64,000 nt of DNA, taken from Flaveria trinervia. Its lineage: Eukaryota; Streptophyta; Magnoliopsida; Asterales; Asteraceae. Below are positions 20,641 through 32,425 of the stretch, piece by piece. The stretch spans positions 94,700,666-94,764,665 of the forward strand of contig CM046443.1 of NCBI GenBank assembly GCA_025506515.1, in the 5' to 3' direction. The translations under genes and the position numbers were made by a program. Numbering within the stretch: position 1 is the stretch's first letter; each line of letters begins with the position of its first letter. A model generated the notes under the pieces. The model saw only the letters and a list, made by a program, of their open reading frames with translations. It did no database searches and was not told the origin of the DNA.

Positions 20641-21340
20641 GATAATGAGAGAACCAAATATATTAATGTTATATTGTATTTTTTTGTGTTAGATTGATGA
20701 TTTTGGTTTTAATATTAACATGTTTTAAAAGATCTAGAATAGTCTATTACAAACACCGCATCACTTGTAATTTTGATGCATTGGTGATCACGTTCAAGTT
20801 TAACATAACGAAGACCTATAAGTTATTTCAACCTTGAAAATGATCAGTTATGAAAAATCAACACCCATGTTAATGAGACGTTTGATAGTAAAGATAACTC
20901 TTAATGTCATATCAAGGAGTGGTCGTGAGGTTATAAGTAATCCTTTTATTGAAACCAGTGTATATTGTGGTGTTCTTGTGATAACATCTTTATAGTTTGT
21001 ATACTTTATTTGATTTATTTTTATCTCTATAAAATCTTTCATTCACCCTTTCTATGTTTCATTAAACTTCATAAGTATTTTACTAAAACATAGTTGTTTT
21101 ATAGCGTCTATGTGCAATAATGTTAATTAAATAGTAACGCACGCACAATGTGTGTATATGTGAAATAACATAAATTACTTATTAACCAACTAATAAACAA
21201 ACAAAATAACATTTATAGCTCAAATGTAAGCATTTACAAAACCCTAAACTAATTAATCAAATTTTGCATTAGGAAATGAGTGTTTGAACGAGAAATCATG
21301 TTTTTGTATGTAACCCACAGCAAGATACAATTTTACTCAA
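20641..21340. other. Intergenic, 3' flank of the HOTHEAD-like gene
   Basis: No gene. 21120-21340 likely includes the 3' untranslated region of the minus-strand gene (AATAAA-like words on the minus strand around 21190). Confidence 0.4.
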
Positions 21341-24222
21341 TCACCAATCAGTTCTTTCCTGTAACATTTTAACTCCCATATACCTTCCAAGCATCATAAC
21401 AGTAGCTTGAGGATTGGTTCCAGGAGAATAATCGAAAGTTGAACCATCAATAACCCTAAGAGAATCAACACCAATAACCTTATAGTCATGATCAACCACT
21501 TGATCAACTTGACATCCCCCATGGTAATGCCATATTGTTGTCACAGTGTCTCTACAAAACTGTTCTAAAGATCTCGAAGCATTTGCGTGTTTAGGCAACA
21601 AATTAACAGGTGAATTAGCAGTCATGTTAAGAAGAGTTGTGAGTGGGAGGTGATTGTATCGAAATCTTGAAAATGATCTCGATTCAATTACCTTCTCAAT
21701 GATTTTGATCCCTTCGACACATTTTTCTAAGTCCCCAGGGTCTTTAAAGTAATTGAATGTGACCGCAGGGTTGTCATTAGGGTTAGTAGATCGAAGCTCA
21801 AGATGTCCCCTTGAGAGCGGGCCCATAATCTTCTCTAAGATAAACCCGCCTACAAAAGCACTTCGTGGGAGGAACCTCATTGCTTCTATCGCCCTATTTA
21901 ACGCTTCTTCAGTTCTTTGCTTTGGGGGCGAAGTCGAGAGTTGTCCAATCTGAAATGCATAAATAAGAAAAATGTTGTCTTTAAAAAGAAAAATAATGTA
22001 TATACCTATAATAGGGTTTATTATAAGTTCTACAATTTCTACCCTTGGAGAAAACATTCCAAAATCAGCTTTCGTCTCACTAGCAAAGTTTTCGCCACTG
22101 GCACCCTCGATATAAATCCCATTATGCGTGATACCAACGACTTGGATAAGCGACACCTCGACCGGCCTAGGAGACGGGACGAAAACCGCATTCATCGGGT
22201 TATCGGACATCCCTTGGCCCACTAAAGGCATGTCCAAGACCACCGATATATTATGGGCCTCAAGATGCTTCGCCGGGCCTAGCCCACTCAACATCAAAAG
22301 CTGTGGGCTCCCTAACGCCCCAGAACAAACTATAACCTCATTCTTGGCCCCGTTCCTCAAATAAGCCCAATGACTCACCCCATTTGCATCCGTAAACATC
22401 ACCCCATCTGCCATCGGCTTACTTCTCCCTGCACAAAGAAAAAAAAATTACACTAAAAACATTATTAACGCACAACATTCAATGCACAAGGTACAAGTCA
22501 ACAAGTTGGTTACAAGACACACCTTCTGTGGTGAACAATATTCTTTGAACAGGGGCATGCAGTAACACAGTGAGGCCACGGGGATTTGCATAGTGAAGTA
22601 AATCAGCGGACGTATGGCGCCGACCAAAGCCATCAAAAATAGTCCCACCGACTTTAGTCCCATACAAATGCTCAAGAGTAAAGCCATTGTACGGCCGAAT
22701 CCCAATCTCCAGCAGACTATTTCTGACCGCAAGCTGCCACTGCCTCAACGGCGGACGAAACGCCACACGCCGCTCGACCCAGCGATACGACTCGTTGACC
22801 AGCTTGGGGTCCCAGCCGGCGGCGGCGATGTGGTCGGAGGCGGCGCGGGAGTAGAAGCCGGCGTTGAGGGAGCTGCCGCCGCCGAGGACGCGGGCTCTGG
22901 CGTTGATGACGCCGTCTTGGGAGACGAAGCGTTGGGAGGGGGAGGTGGGGGAGAGGTCAGAAAGGGCGGCTCCGAAGGCTGATAAGAGGGTCGTGTTGGG
23001 GTTGCGGAAGGGGGAGCCGCCGCGCTCCAGGAGGAGGACGCTGGAGGCTTGGGACAGGGTGGCGGCTAAGGGGCAGCCGGCTGTGCCCCCGCCGATGATG
23101 ATGTAGTCGTAGTAGGACACCATCGGGGCTGTCGTCGCTTGGTGGATGAAGCTCAAGCCTCCATCTTTAAGTGAAAAAGAAAACTAGTTATATTATATTT
23201 TATATTATATATTATATAATGAGTTTATAAAGAAACATGCATTTCAGCATTTGTATTATATGACGTACATTGCTTTATATCTCTAACATTAATAGCACGA
23301 AAATAAATTTAAAAATTCTACAATAAACTGATAAATATACTCGTTTCTGGTGAATTGGTACGCGACGTGATATGGTATAGACGTTCTAATTCGGTTTCGA
23401 ACTAAATTTACGTCGAAACGTATAACTATTCGAATTTATATTGTTGAGTGAAAACAAACATTTTATATTTGGCCAAACAAAATTTACGTCAAACGTAGAT
23501 GAACTCGAAATTACACCAAAACATACATGAAAATAAAGACGTAAGAAGATCGTTTTGTTTAAGTAAAAATGTTAAGCTCAAAACTGTAGAAACTCAATGT
23601 GGTCAAAATGATATTTTTTTAAAGTTTTATAAAAAGTTAGAGATTAAAAATGTCAATTTATTAAACTTAGAGGGCTTTGGCATGTGGCAAAGAACGCTAG
23701 TCTTTCTTTTTAAGATATAATAATGTAGTCTAATTTCTAGGTAATGTGTGTCTTTACATATTCTATAATCTATTTATTCTACTTAATAAAGAACAAATGA
23801 AGTGTTTATTCATTAATTTCATGAACAAATTACTGTTTCCTCGTTATATTTGATAATTGGCGAGATAATAGTAGAGGTGCAACTACACTTCTTTGAAGTA
23901 GTTATGTTAGTTTTTTCGACATATAATACTCCAACTAAAGATTGTAAATGGGTTTAAATGTTGTTAGAGTGAATTTATGGTGATTCTAAAAGTAAGGTAT
24001 GTATGAAGTAGATAATGTATGTTAGTCGATAAAAAACAAATATGTTTGTTTTTGTAGTACAATGGTCTTTAATTAGTATGTGATTTTAGTCGAGCAGAAA
24101 GAGAAGAATATGTTATTACCTCGGAACATATGATTACCTCGGCGGGCAAAGCAATATCCGTGAACGAGAAGCAAAGTAGAAACAGCAGCGACCATCTTCC
24201 TCCACCACCCTAAACAACCCAT
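21341..24222 (-). CDS. HOTHEAD-like GMC oxidoreductase, four exons, intact
   Basis: Coding exons (minus): 24138-24222, 22523-23164, 22043-22428, 21341-21949; all introns GT..AG; total 573 residues, the usual length of plant HOTHEAD (HTH)/mandelonitrile-lyase-like proteins. Residues 1-28 are a signal peptide, so it is secreted or enters the secretory pathway. FAD-binding GGGTAGCPLAATLS at ~53-66; GMC signature 1 ARARVLGGGSSLNAGFYSR in exon 2; signature 2 GALGSPQLLMLSGLGP in exon 3; catalytic WHYHGG at ~511-516 and TNPQATVMMLGRYMG at the C-terminus. Arabidopsis HTH acts in cuticle formation and organ separation, proposed to oxidise omega-hydroxy fatty acids; whether this paralogue does so is inference. 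Exon 2 is strikingly GC-rich compared with the rest. Exon 1 has two in-frame donors 18 bases apart (24138 or 24120). No truncation. Confidence 0.9.
23165..24137 (-). other. Intron 1 of the HOTHEAD-like gene (973 bp)
   Basis: Separates the signal-peptide exon from the catalytic exons. AT-rich, no gene or border of a mobile element found. Confidence 0.75.
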
Positions 24223-25279
24223 GTATATATTATATAATGTGTGTATGTGTGTGTATAAGGGGTGGTTTTGTGAGGGCACAACCGAATTGAATGATACAAT
24301 TAAGAATAAGGTTATTATGAAGGTGAAATCCAAGAATCTTTTAAAAAGGGAACTATGAAAAATAGAAAGTACAAAGATCTCCTGATTTTTTATGTTTGAA
24401 TGTTGTTCAACCATAACACATCTATATATGTGCATATTTAGTAAGCACTTTAAATATTTTTGTGTTTTTTTGGATAATTCTCAGGAAAATCCAAGAAATG
24501 TGACACTACAAACCTATTCACCCGCACTCATAATTCGATCACTTTGAACGAGAGTAAATATACAAGTTACACATAATGAAATAACTATACTTTTGTTGGT
24601 TTTGTTGTAACACTTCTCATGTCGTCACGACACATGGTGGTGGATGAGAGCATAATAATTAAGTAGCTTATAGAACAAACGAAGCAGCCTGACTCACAAG
24701 ATTCTTAGAAAAACAACTTAAAAGAAACTTATAAGTAGATTAATTATAAGTCATCGATTTAGGTAGTAAATTAATGATTCAAATCATCAGTTTTTACTTT
24801 ATGTAGGTGTCATATCACTCACTTTTTCGCTTACCCTACTCGCTAAACAAAAAATAATAATCTTACCTATTGTCCCCTCACGTAGACACTAGCTCACTCA
24901 TTCTTTTCAAATTAATATAAAAATATATTAAAAATATTGATTGTGTGTAAACAATCAACCTTTATGCTTGTAAAAATCAACACCCTCACACCCCTTCACA
25001 CAGTGGGGAGTGTTGTGAAAAACCTATTAAACCGTCACATCAGCGATGTTAGAGCATACCAAGTGGCCTTATATACAAAAGAAATCAAATAAATAAAATA
25101 AATTTCTTAAAAGGGATGAGAAACCGCCGGGGGTGGGGTCATCACTAAAGTGACCCCGTTCACTAGCATGCTCTCCTACATGTAGGTGTCATGTCATTTT
25201 TTTCATCCATCACTTACTCTCATTCAAATATGGAAATGTGTATCGTTTTAGTGCCTCCAGTCATTCACAAAACTTTAAA
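24223..25279. other. HOTHEAD-like promoter side and intergenic repeats
   Basis: 24225-24260 has TATA-like and GT-repeat sequence just upstream of the ATG on the minus strand; a further CATATATAGATGTG on the minus strand lies ~200 bases upstream. 25040-25180 resembles a MITE with ends AGAGCATACCAAGTG and, reversed, AGAGCATGCTAGTG; no clear target duplication. Confidence 0.35.
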
Positions 25280-26595
25280 CCATAATGTTCAAGTCACCAC
25301 ACTCATGAACACCCTCATAACTCATTTAAGGGGTAGGGCGGTTTTCCATGACTTGTTCGTGGCAGCCTTATGCCACCTCACCTCTCCCATGCTACCCCTA
25401 GCTGCATCTCATGTTTTCAGACTTTATACCATATCCTTCCCAATACACACATACGCACACTATGGATCATTTTAGAACTACTAAATTTGATCGAAGTATT
25501 GAAAATCATTATATTATTTGATCAAGGGGTCAAATCACTACTGGCATATTAGTAAGTGTTTATAACAAGCATTGAGGAGATGATATTACAAGTTATGTTA
25601 TCTCTAATCTATTTTCTCTCCACGCTAATTTCCTTTAATTTGTTATTTTTTAAACTATAAGTAGGGTATTGTATTATTGAGAATGGAGACATCGGATCCC
25701 ATATTTGTTGTTGATCCTAACTCATGAATTCATTTGGTTACATACTTTCGAAAACTTGAACCATTTGTGCAAGAAGAGAGCCATTTGAAAGAAATTAAAA
25801 ATGTTTCTGATGGAAGTGCTCATGGGTAGCTAAAACGTCTACATTTTGATTCCCTTCCCTGTAGATATGAGAGATGGACATGGTGTCCATGAGCTAAAAT
25901 GGTTAAGGCAAAATAAGTTTAAACCGTTATTAGATTCATTAACCCCTCTAAATTTGTAACTCCCCATCTCCGAGAGTCTGACATGTCACTATTACACATA
26001 TCAAATCAAAACCCAAATCCATGATATTAAATAGCCAGTCAGAAGTACTAAATTCAAACAAATCAAATAATTTGAAAGAACTTAATTAAGGTGTTTATTA
26101 CATCAATCAAAGCAAAAGATAATCTTGATTTTCAATTCACTCTTCACTGATTTCACGGATTACCCTGATTACCTACAAATAAATAAGAAAACACCACAAA
26201 AGAAAATACGGTTGAGCCAAAAGTTGCTTAGTGATGGAAAGAACAATAGTAATGACTTTAAGCATATAATACTAATATCTGATACTGAATTAATCATATG
26301 ACACAGAAATTGAAATCTGATTATAAGCATATAATACTGATACTGAACTGAACATGTAATACTGAAACTGAACTGATCTACATGATGAGTATATATGAAT
26401 AAAATAACTCGTGTAACATAAGAAGTATCCAGAATCGAAACTGAACTGATAAACACATAGCTAGCTAGACTATGCACCAATGAGATGGTGTGTGGGGCGT
26501 ATACACATGATTCCATCCCCCAGAATTGAACTGATCTGAACTGAACTAGGATCGATCCATCCGCCTCCCAAATAAATATGGCCAACGTACTACCT
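25280..26595. repeat. Segment A: 1.3-kb direct duplicate of 38960-40288
   Basis: Collinear with A' (38960-40288) over its whole length with scattered substitutions and small indels, e.g. CATAACTCATTT here versus CATTTACGGCAACTCATTT there. It ends exactly at ...GTACTACCT, where the gypsy LTR begins at 26596. In A' the same ...GTACTACCT runs on into unique DNA. Content is old, repeat-like and non-coding; part (from ~25960, GTAACTCCCCATCTCCGAGAG) may be a decayed LTR. Confidence 0.85.
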
Positions 26596-26908
26596 TGTAA
26601 CACCCTGAATTTCGATTTAAACGAAAGGAAAAGAAAAGTAGATAGAAAGAATAGAAATTATGCACAAGTGGAGGGGGATAAAGTGTACAAAGTACAAAAC
26701 CTTATTAAATTTAAGGATTTAAGGGGCATGGTCGCCCATACCAAAAGCAAAAAGCTGCTTTTGCTCTCGGAAGAAGAAAGAAGAGAGAGAGAGCCCCGGT
26801 TCTAGAGAGTGAAAGAGGAAGAAGCAGCTTCAAAGTGTTTGTTTTCGGGATTCAAGAGCTGAATCGAAGGTGGGTCCCGAACTTGAAGTGTGTTGCTCAA
26901 AGGCTACT

Positions 26909-28010
26909 TGATCGATGTCGAAGTATCAGTCAAATAAGATGTTAAATTGTATTTCTATTCACCTTAAACTAGTTAGGGTAAGTAGGGTTGTCGAACCTTG
27001 TGGAATTAGTGGTCGGTGTATTGTAAATTGATTTAGAAGAAACGATTAACAAAATTATCAAATTACTTAAACTATTAAGAAAACAAATTGCAAAGGAATA
27101 AACTTGATTAAGAAGACAATTATAAGAAAGAGTAATCCACTTCGGGGTTAAAGTTTGGTTTTTAGTAATCGTTTAGTTCAACTTGATGGAAAATCCTTAA
27201 TGGGGATTCTATACGTGTAATGATTAAGTGATAATGATAATCAAGACTTAACAGGTCTTAATACACAATACCAATTCAATTAGTAACCAAAACTCTACAA
27301 CCATACGATTCGCGCAATATCATATAACATTCAAATAAAGGTCAACCAACAAAATTGTTTAAATAATCAAAACACAAGTTAACTTATAAAAGACCTTAAA
27401 GGGTTCTAAAGTTTAATCCCAACACAAGTTTAACACAAACGAAAACCTAATCACATGAAACCCATTACCCGAAGTAGATCGCGAGAAGTTTAGCCGCTCA
27501 TTGTTCTTGAATGATCTTCAAAATCGTTGATGAATTGCATCCCGAATGATTGAATGGTGATAGAACGATGTAGAATAGTGAATCACAGGTCTAGAAACGC
27601 CCAAAATTCGTCTCAAATTGTCCTAGATCGAATGGGGGGCAAGTGGTTCTTGAAACCTAACAAAAACGTGATTTTATAGGTGTTTCCCGGAGGCTCTGGC
27701 GTAGGCTACACCAGCCAGTGTAGCCTACGCTAGAGGGTATACTACTATTTTTTAGCTGATGGTGGTGTAGCCTACGGTAGTTGTAGTAGGCTACGATGGA
27801 AACTTTTCTGCTGCATATTGAATCTTCGTTTCTTGACCCTTCCAACACCTTGTATCACCATAGAAGCTTCCAACTTGGTTATTTGCCCTACAAAATCAAT
27901 TCAAATTCCTAGTTAACCTATTCGACATGATCAAATGCATAAATACGAGTAATCAGACTTAATATTTAACATTTAAACACTTAAAATAACATTTCAACAC
28001 ACTCACATCA
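26909..28010 (-). repeat. 3' LTR of the nested element
   Basis: TG..CA borders. 27680-27810 carries repeats of the palindrome GTAGGCTAC/GTAGCCTAC. Confidence 0.88.
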
Positions 28011-28012
28011 CA

Positions 28013-28023
28013 TCCCCACACTT
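28013..28023 (-). other. Polypurine tract of the nested element
   Basis: On the minus strand AAGTGTGGGGA directly precedes the LTR that begins TGATGTGAGTG (two bases between). Confidence 0.7.
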
Positions 28024-29454
28024 AACCTTTGCTTGCCCTCAAGCAAATCTGTTTGAAACACAAAACAACAATATATAAACCAAGGTCCCTAACTATGTCT
28101 TAGATATGGTTCAAAGTCATACCCCATTCCAGAATTACAACAATCGTGTGTGGTTAGCAAGTTAAACATGTTACATTTATTTCAAAATAGAATCCTCCTA
28201 ATTAAGCCTAACAGGCTTTTGGTTTTTATTTTCATGCAACACACCCCTTACTATTTTCACTCCACTCGGTTTATTTCTGGATTAGTGAAAATTGCACCAA
28301 TAAATCACTCGAAAGGTCCATGTATGAAACTTTGTTATCATATGCTTGAGTGATGATCAAACTTCCACAGTAATACATTAATAATGCACATATCACAAGG
28401 ACTTATCAGTTTTGGGCTTAGGTTCGGGTAGGAATGTATGGTTGTAAAATTGGCTAAAATAATCAAGATAGATACCACTCTTGACATTCTTATTAAAATA
28501 ACTACTACTAAAGATAAAAGAACCATTGGCACACACTTATCCCATACTTGGTATTTTTGCATTTTTCTTTGTTTTTCTCTTTTTTTTCATTTTTTCTTTT
28601 TTTTCTAATTATTACCAAACATCAAATACTGATACACTTGGAATGTCATCATCAGTGGTGAATGGGTTGATTGGGTTCTAATTATGTGGTTGTAACAAAG
28701 GAAATGGTTTAAGGCTCAAAAGGGATAATAGGGGAAATTTAGGAACTGCTAAGGCACAAAAAATAGTTTGAAAGGAAATGGGGTCCTAGATTGCCTCTAT
28801 CATCTATGTGCATTTATCAAGTCACCGTCTTAGCATGCATAAAATCACACAAGTTCTAAAACAAGAAGTCATACGGCCTACACTCAACAAATAAAATAGG
28901 TTTTTATATGAACTAACAATCTAGTAGGCTTCAACATCTCACCAAGTTAGGAAATATGGGATACCGATGTGTGCATGAATTTATTATACCAATAGCTTGT
29001 TAACCACAACTAGGCAATTCTTAACATTTTCTAAAAACCTTACTAATCACAATTTCTTATGCTATCTTGGAATTAGACCATGACTAATAACCATTACTTT
29101 TGAACACGGTAAGAATCAATTGGCATGGTTTAACTGTTGTATTTAAAATTTTTCACATTTTTCTTTCCCTCATCCCCACACTTAGGATACATTATCCCTA
29201 ATGTATGGTATTTAGGTTAAGTGTAAGATTTCTTTAAATCAATTATTCAATCAATCAACACAACGACTTTTCAACCCAAACCGGCCCAAACATAAAACAA
29301 CCACTCCCAACACATAATAATAATAACACCACCAAATTAACAACACAAACTACTTAAACAAACACATTAAACATAAAACATAAAAATTTATTTTGGGTTG
29401 CCTCCCGAATAGCGCTAAGTTTTAGGTCTTCAGCCAGACCATACCTGCGACCAC
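28024..29454 (-). other. Non-coding 3' region of the nested element
   Basis: No RT, RNase H or integrase motif in any frame; homopolymer-rich stretch at 28557-28605. The minus-strand words around 29395-29410 (GCGCTATTCGGGAGGCAACC) are a conserved non-coding motif in this type of element. Confidence 0.6.
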
Positions 29455-29949
29455 TCATGGTGGTCGAGTAGGATGTTTGACTCCGGTATTTTTCAAATAA
29501 TCTAGTGGGTCTTCAACTAGATAGCATTGTGGTCTAAACATTAATGCCTCAACTTTGTCTTTTATATGATCAAGTGGGTCGCCAACTTTTTTCTTTATTT
29601 TAGGCTTCTCGTCTTTTGTTTCCATCATCATAATTGGCTCTTTCTCTTCTTTTAAATTCATTAATTCATTCAAGTCCACATGCTTAACCTTATCATACTC
29701 AAAACCATTCTCAAAGTTGGTTTTGATGCTTACACATGAAGTATAAGTAGGAACACACACGTTAGTCATATGTGACACAAAAACATCATCATTAATAAAA
29801 TAATTAACCGACTTGGAAAATACATCAAAACGTAACTTACTAGTTTTGTAAGACATTTCAATTGTTCCATCCCGACAATTCATTTGAGCATTAGCAGTTG
29901 CTAAAAACGGTCGACCCAATATGACATTCGGTTGCTTGTTTGTCCTCAC
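29455..29949 (-). pseudogene. Nested element: C-terminal protease region, frame-shifted from gag-protease
   Basis: 164 residues from GTG 29949; QPNVILGRPFLATANAQMNC is the usual block following the aspartic protease in Athila-type elements. It overlaps the end of the upstream frame by a few bases in a different frame, so one frameshift separates them. It ends at 29455 and no pol follows. Confidence 0.75.
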
Positions 29950-32249
29950 CGTGTATAATCAAGCACCATAAAGTCCATCGGGTAGTAAAATTCTCCCAAC
30001 TTGATTATAACATTCCTTATCATCCCTCGAGGACTTTTCCGAGTCAAGTCAGCTAACACCACAGTGGTGTAAACTTCCTCTAGAGAACCAAAGTCATACT
30101 GATCATATAACATACCTGGCAAGATACTAACAGCTGCTCCATAATCCAAGAGTGCTCTTTTTATCTTCAGATTCCCCACTTTAATTAGAATGATGGGTGC
30201 TCCATCATCACTATCTTCCACTGCATTAACTTTCTCTTCCTTGTCTGCAACTTGTTGTGGAAGAATAGTAAAGTCATTATAAATAATTTCAAAGTCAGGA
30301 AGGATACTAACCGAATTGATGTGAACATTTCTTATGTTTTCCGTGTTGGTTCCTTGATGTTGAGGATTGATCATGGTATCACTCGGTAGTTTTCGGGGTT
30401 TCCGCTTAATTTGAGCCATATCATTAGCTAATTGTCCCACTTGTTTGTTTAAGGCTTCATAAGCTTTATCTCTGATTTCATTCTCCCTCTTATTCTCTTG
30501 CATATTCTCCTTCATCATGTTCATTAAAGCATCTAACTTTGAATTTGTAGAGTCTTCACTATCAACTTGTCCCGATAGAGGATTTCCTTGATAACTTCGT
30601 GATGAACACCCTTGTTGACTCCCATGATTGTAGCTCCCTTGATTGTTTCCTTGAGAATATGAAGTTCTTTGATAACCACTTGGATTGTAATTACCTTGTG
30701 CTTGATTTTGATATGTTTGACCTCCTTGATTATTATCTTGAAAATTAGGATTAATCTGGTTTGAAGCATTACCATATTTAAAGTTGGGATGATTTCTCAA
30801 TCCAGGATGAAAAGTATTGGAACTCATATCGAATTGTTTCCTGTCTCCATAAATTTGATTGACTTCCTCACTCCTTCCTATTACCACGAGACAAGACTCA
30901 CCATTATGAACCAATTCACCACATTCTTCGCATACATTAAAGCCCACATTTGCAACCTCTTTCACACTTGTTCTTCCTAGCTTTGCCAATTGTTTCTCCA
31001 AAGATGCAATTCTCTCTTTGGTTTTATAATCAATTGTGGTCGATCTTGTTGAATTGGATTTGGATCGCCTACTAGCAGAAGCTTGTGCTTTGGAATTCCT
31101 ATACATCCTTTCTAGAAATTCCCAATCTGCATCCTCATGGTTAGAAAGAAATGTGTCATTGCTTGTAGAATATAAATACTTCCTCTCTTCATTGGTCAAT
31201 CCATCCGAAAAAGCCTTAATCAACTCCCAACGTTCAATTCCATGATGTGGGCACATACGGATCAGTTCCTTAAACCTTGTGAATGCTTCATGAAATTGTT
31301 CTCCTGCTTGTTGTTGAAAGGATCGAATAGCATCTCTCGCGTCACTAGTGTTACCCATAGAATAGTATTCATCCAAAAATGTTTGTTGCATTTCTTGCCA
31401 TGTGTGAATACTATTATCGGGTAGAGTGAGGAACCATTGCTTTGCTCTATCTTTCAAGGTGAATTGAAACAATCGTAGCGTCACTTCGTCTTGTGTAAAG
31501 TGATTTCCACCAAAGGTGCTACATATGGCATCAAATTCAGCAAGATGTACATATGGTTCTTTTGTTGCAGTGCCTCTAAATGCAGGAAGAATGGTGAGAT
31601 AATGAGGGCGTACATCAAAGGCTCTTCTTTTACGATTTGGAGGTGCAATAGGATTTGGATTTTCAGAAATAGCAGGTCTGAAATGGCTATCCACACCTCG
31701 TACTTGAGCTCTTTGAGGTCTTCTTGGTTGATTGGCATTATTGTTAACCTTACCCCATTGTTGATTGATAGGTGGTGCATTCCACCCATGTTGATCATTC
31801 CCCCAAATGTTATTTCCATTATATCCATCACCTCCATCGAAGTTTCCATCCCAAGCATCATAATTTGCACCATTATGGGGTTCTTCATTGTTATTCCATT
31901 CATCTTCATAATCTTCATCATCCGTATGGACACTATGCATGCTCACATGATCAAAGTCATCTCCTTGATTGAGGTTATTTTGATTCATATTATCATTGGG
32001 TGGTGGTTGATTCAGGTTATTGTTGCGGTTGTTATTTGGTGGTGGAAGTGGATTTGGGTTTTCATTTTGGTTATTAGGAGGAGGGTTTAGGTTTTGAGGT
32101 GGTTGGTTATTTGGGTCATCCATTTGGGTTGAATCAGACGAACTGTCAACTGCTTGATCAATAGCTTGTGAAATTGTTGTAGTTGGTAGCCCTGATCGAT
32201 GCAGAACATGATTGTACCTCGCTGATTTCTCTATCTCAGGATCGAACAC
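29946..32249 (-). CDS. gag: Nested element: gag-aspartic protease (767 residues)
   Basis: Long open frame. Residues ~45-165 are Asn/Pro/Asp-rich; ~190-400 form the retrotransposon gag domain (FRGTATKEPYVHLAEFDAIC, RAKQWFLTLPDNSIHTWQEM, EQFHEAFTRFKELIRMCPHHG); a zinc-binding CEECGELVHNGESC at ~443-456; Gln/Asn-rich stretch; then protease with ALLDYGAAVSILP (Asp-x-Gly-Ala core kept) and FMVLDYTR at the end. The frame opens with GTG; an in-frame TAG lies three codons upstream of the LVFDPEIEK block, so the natural start appears lost and Met 43 (32123) is the first ATG. The product would make particles and process them, depending on other elements for reverse transcription and integration. Confidence 0.85.
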   Translation of the reverse strand: MFDPEIEKSARYNHVLHRSGLPTTTISQAIDQAVDSSSDSTQMDDPNNQPPQNLNPPPNNQNENPNPLPPPNNNRNNNLNQPPPNDNMNQNNLNQGDDFDHVSMHSVHTDDEDYEDEWNNNEEPHNGANYDAWDGNFDGGDGYNGNNIWGNDQHGWNAPPINQQWGKVNNNANQPRRPQRAQVRGVDSHFRPAISENPNPIAPPNRKRRAFDVRPHYLTILPAFRGTATKEPYVHLAEFDAICSTFGGNHFTQDEVTLRLFQFTLKDRAKQWFLTLPDNSIHTWQEMQQTFLDEYYSMGNTSDARDAIRSFQQQAGEQFHEAFTRFKELIRMCPHHGIERWELIKAFSDGLTNEERKYLYSTSNDTFLSNHEDADWEFLERMYRNSKAQASASRRSKSNSTRSTTIDYKTKERIASLEKQLAKLGRTSVKEVANVGFNVCEECGELVHNGESCLVVIGRSEEVNQIYGDRKQFDMSSNTFHPGLRNHPNFKYGNASNQINPNFQDNNQGGQTYQNQAQGNYNPSGYQRTSYSQGNNQGSYNHGSQQGCSSRSYQGNPLSGQVDSEDSTNSKLDALMNMMKENMQENKRENEIRDKAYEALNKQVGQLANDMAQIKRKPRKLPSDTMINPQHQGTNTENIRNVHINSVSILPDFEIIYNDFTILPQQVADKEEKVNAVEDSDDGAPIILIKVGNLKIKRALLDYGAAVSILPGMLYDQYDFGSLEEVYTTVVLADLTRKSPRGMIRNVIIKLGEFYYPMDFMVLDYTR

Positions 32250-32402
32250 TAATGGTGATTCCTACCCGAATAACGAGTATGCATGCAATCTGTCACCTAC
32301 ACACTAAAAAACACCAAGCGTAACAAGAAAATAACGAAATAAAGCAAAACAAATAACAAAAACTAAACACAAATCAAATAGCAAAACACCAAGCGCACTG
32401 AT

Positions 32403-32420
32403 TCCCCAGCAGCGGCGCCA
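32403..32420 (-). other. Primer binding site of the nested element, tRNA-Asp type
   Basis: Minus strand TGGCGCCGCTGCTGGGGA, five bases inside the LTR. TGGCGCCGTTGCCGGGGA is the typical Athila primer site. Confidence 0.8.
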
Positions 32421-32425
32421 AAATT

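Noticed and set aside
22614..23106. Plus-strand frames opposite HOTHEAD-like exon 2
   Set aside because: GC-rich exon leaves long antisense frames; the minus strand encodes conserved GMC motifs.
31481..32090. Other frames overlapping the nested gag
   Set aside because: They overlap the gag-protease frame, which has clear domains; the alternatives are low-complexity.
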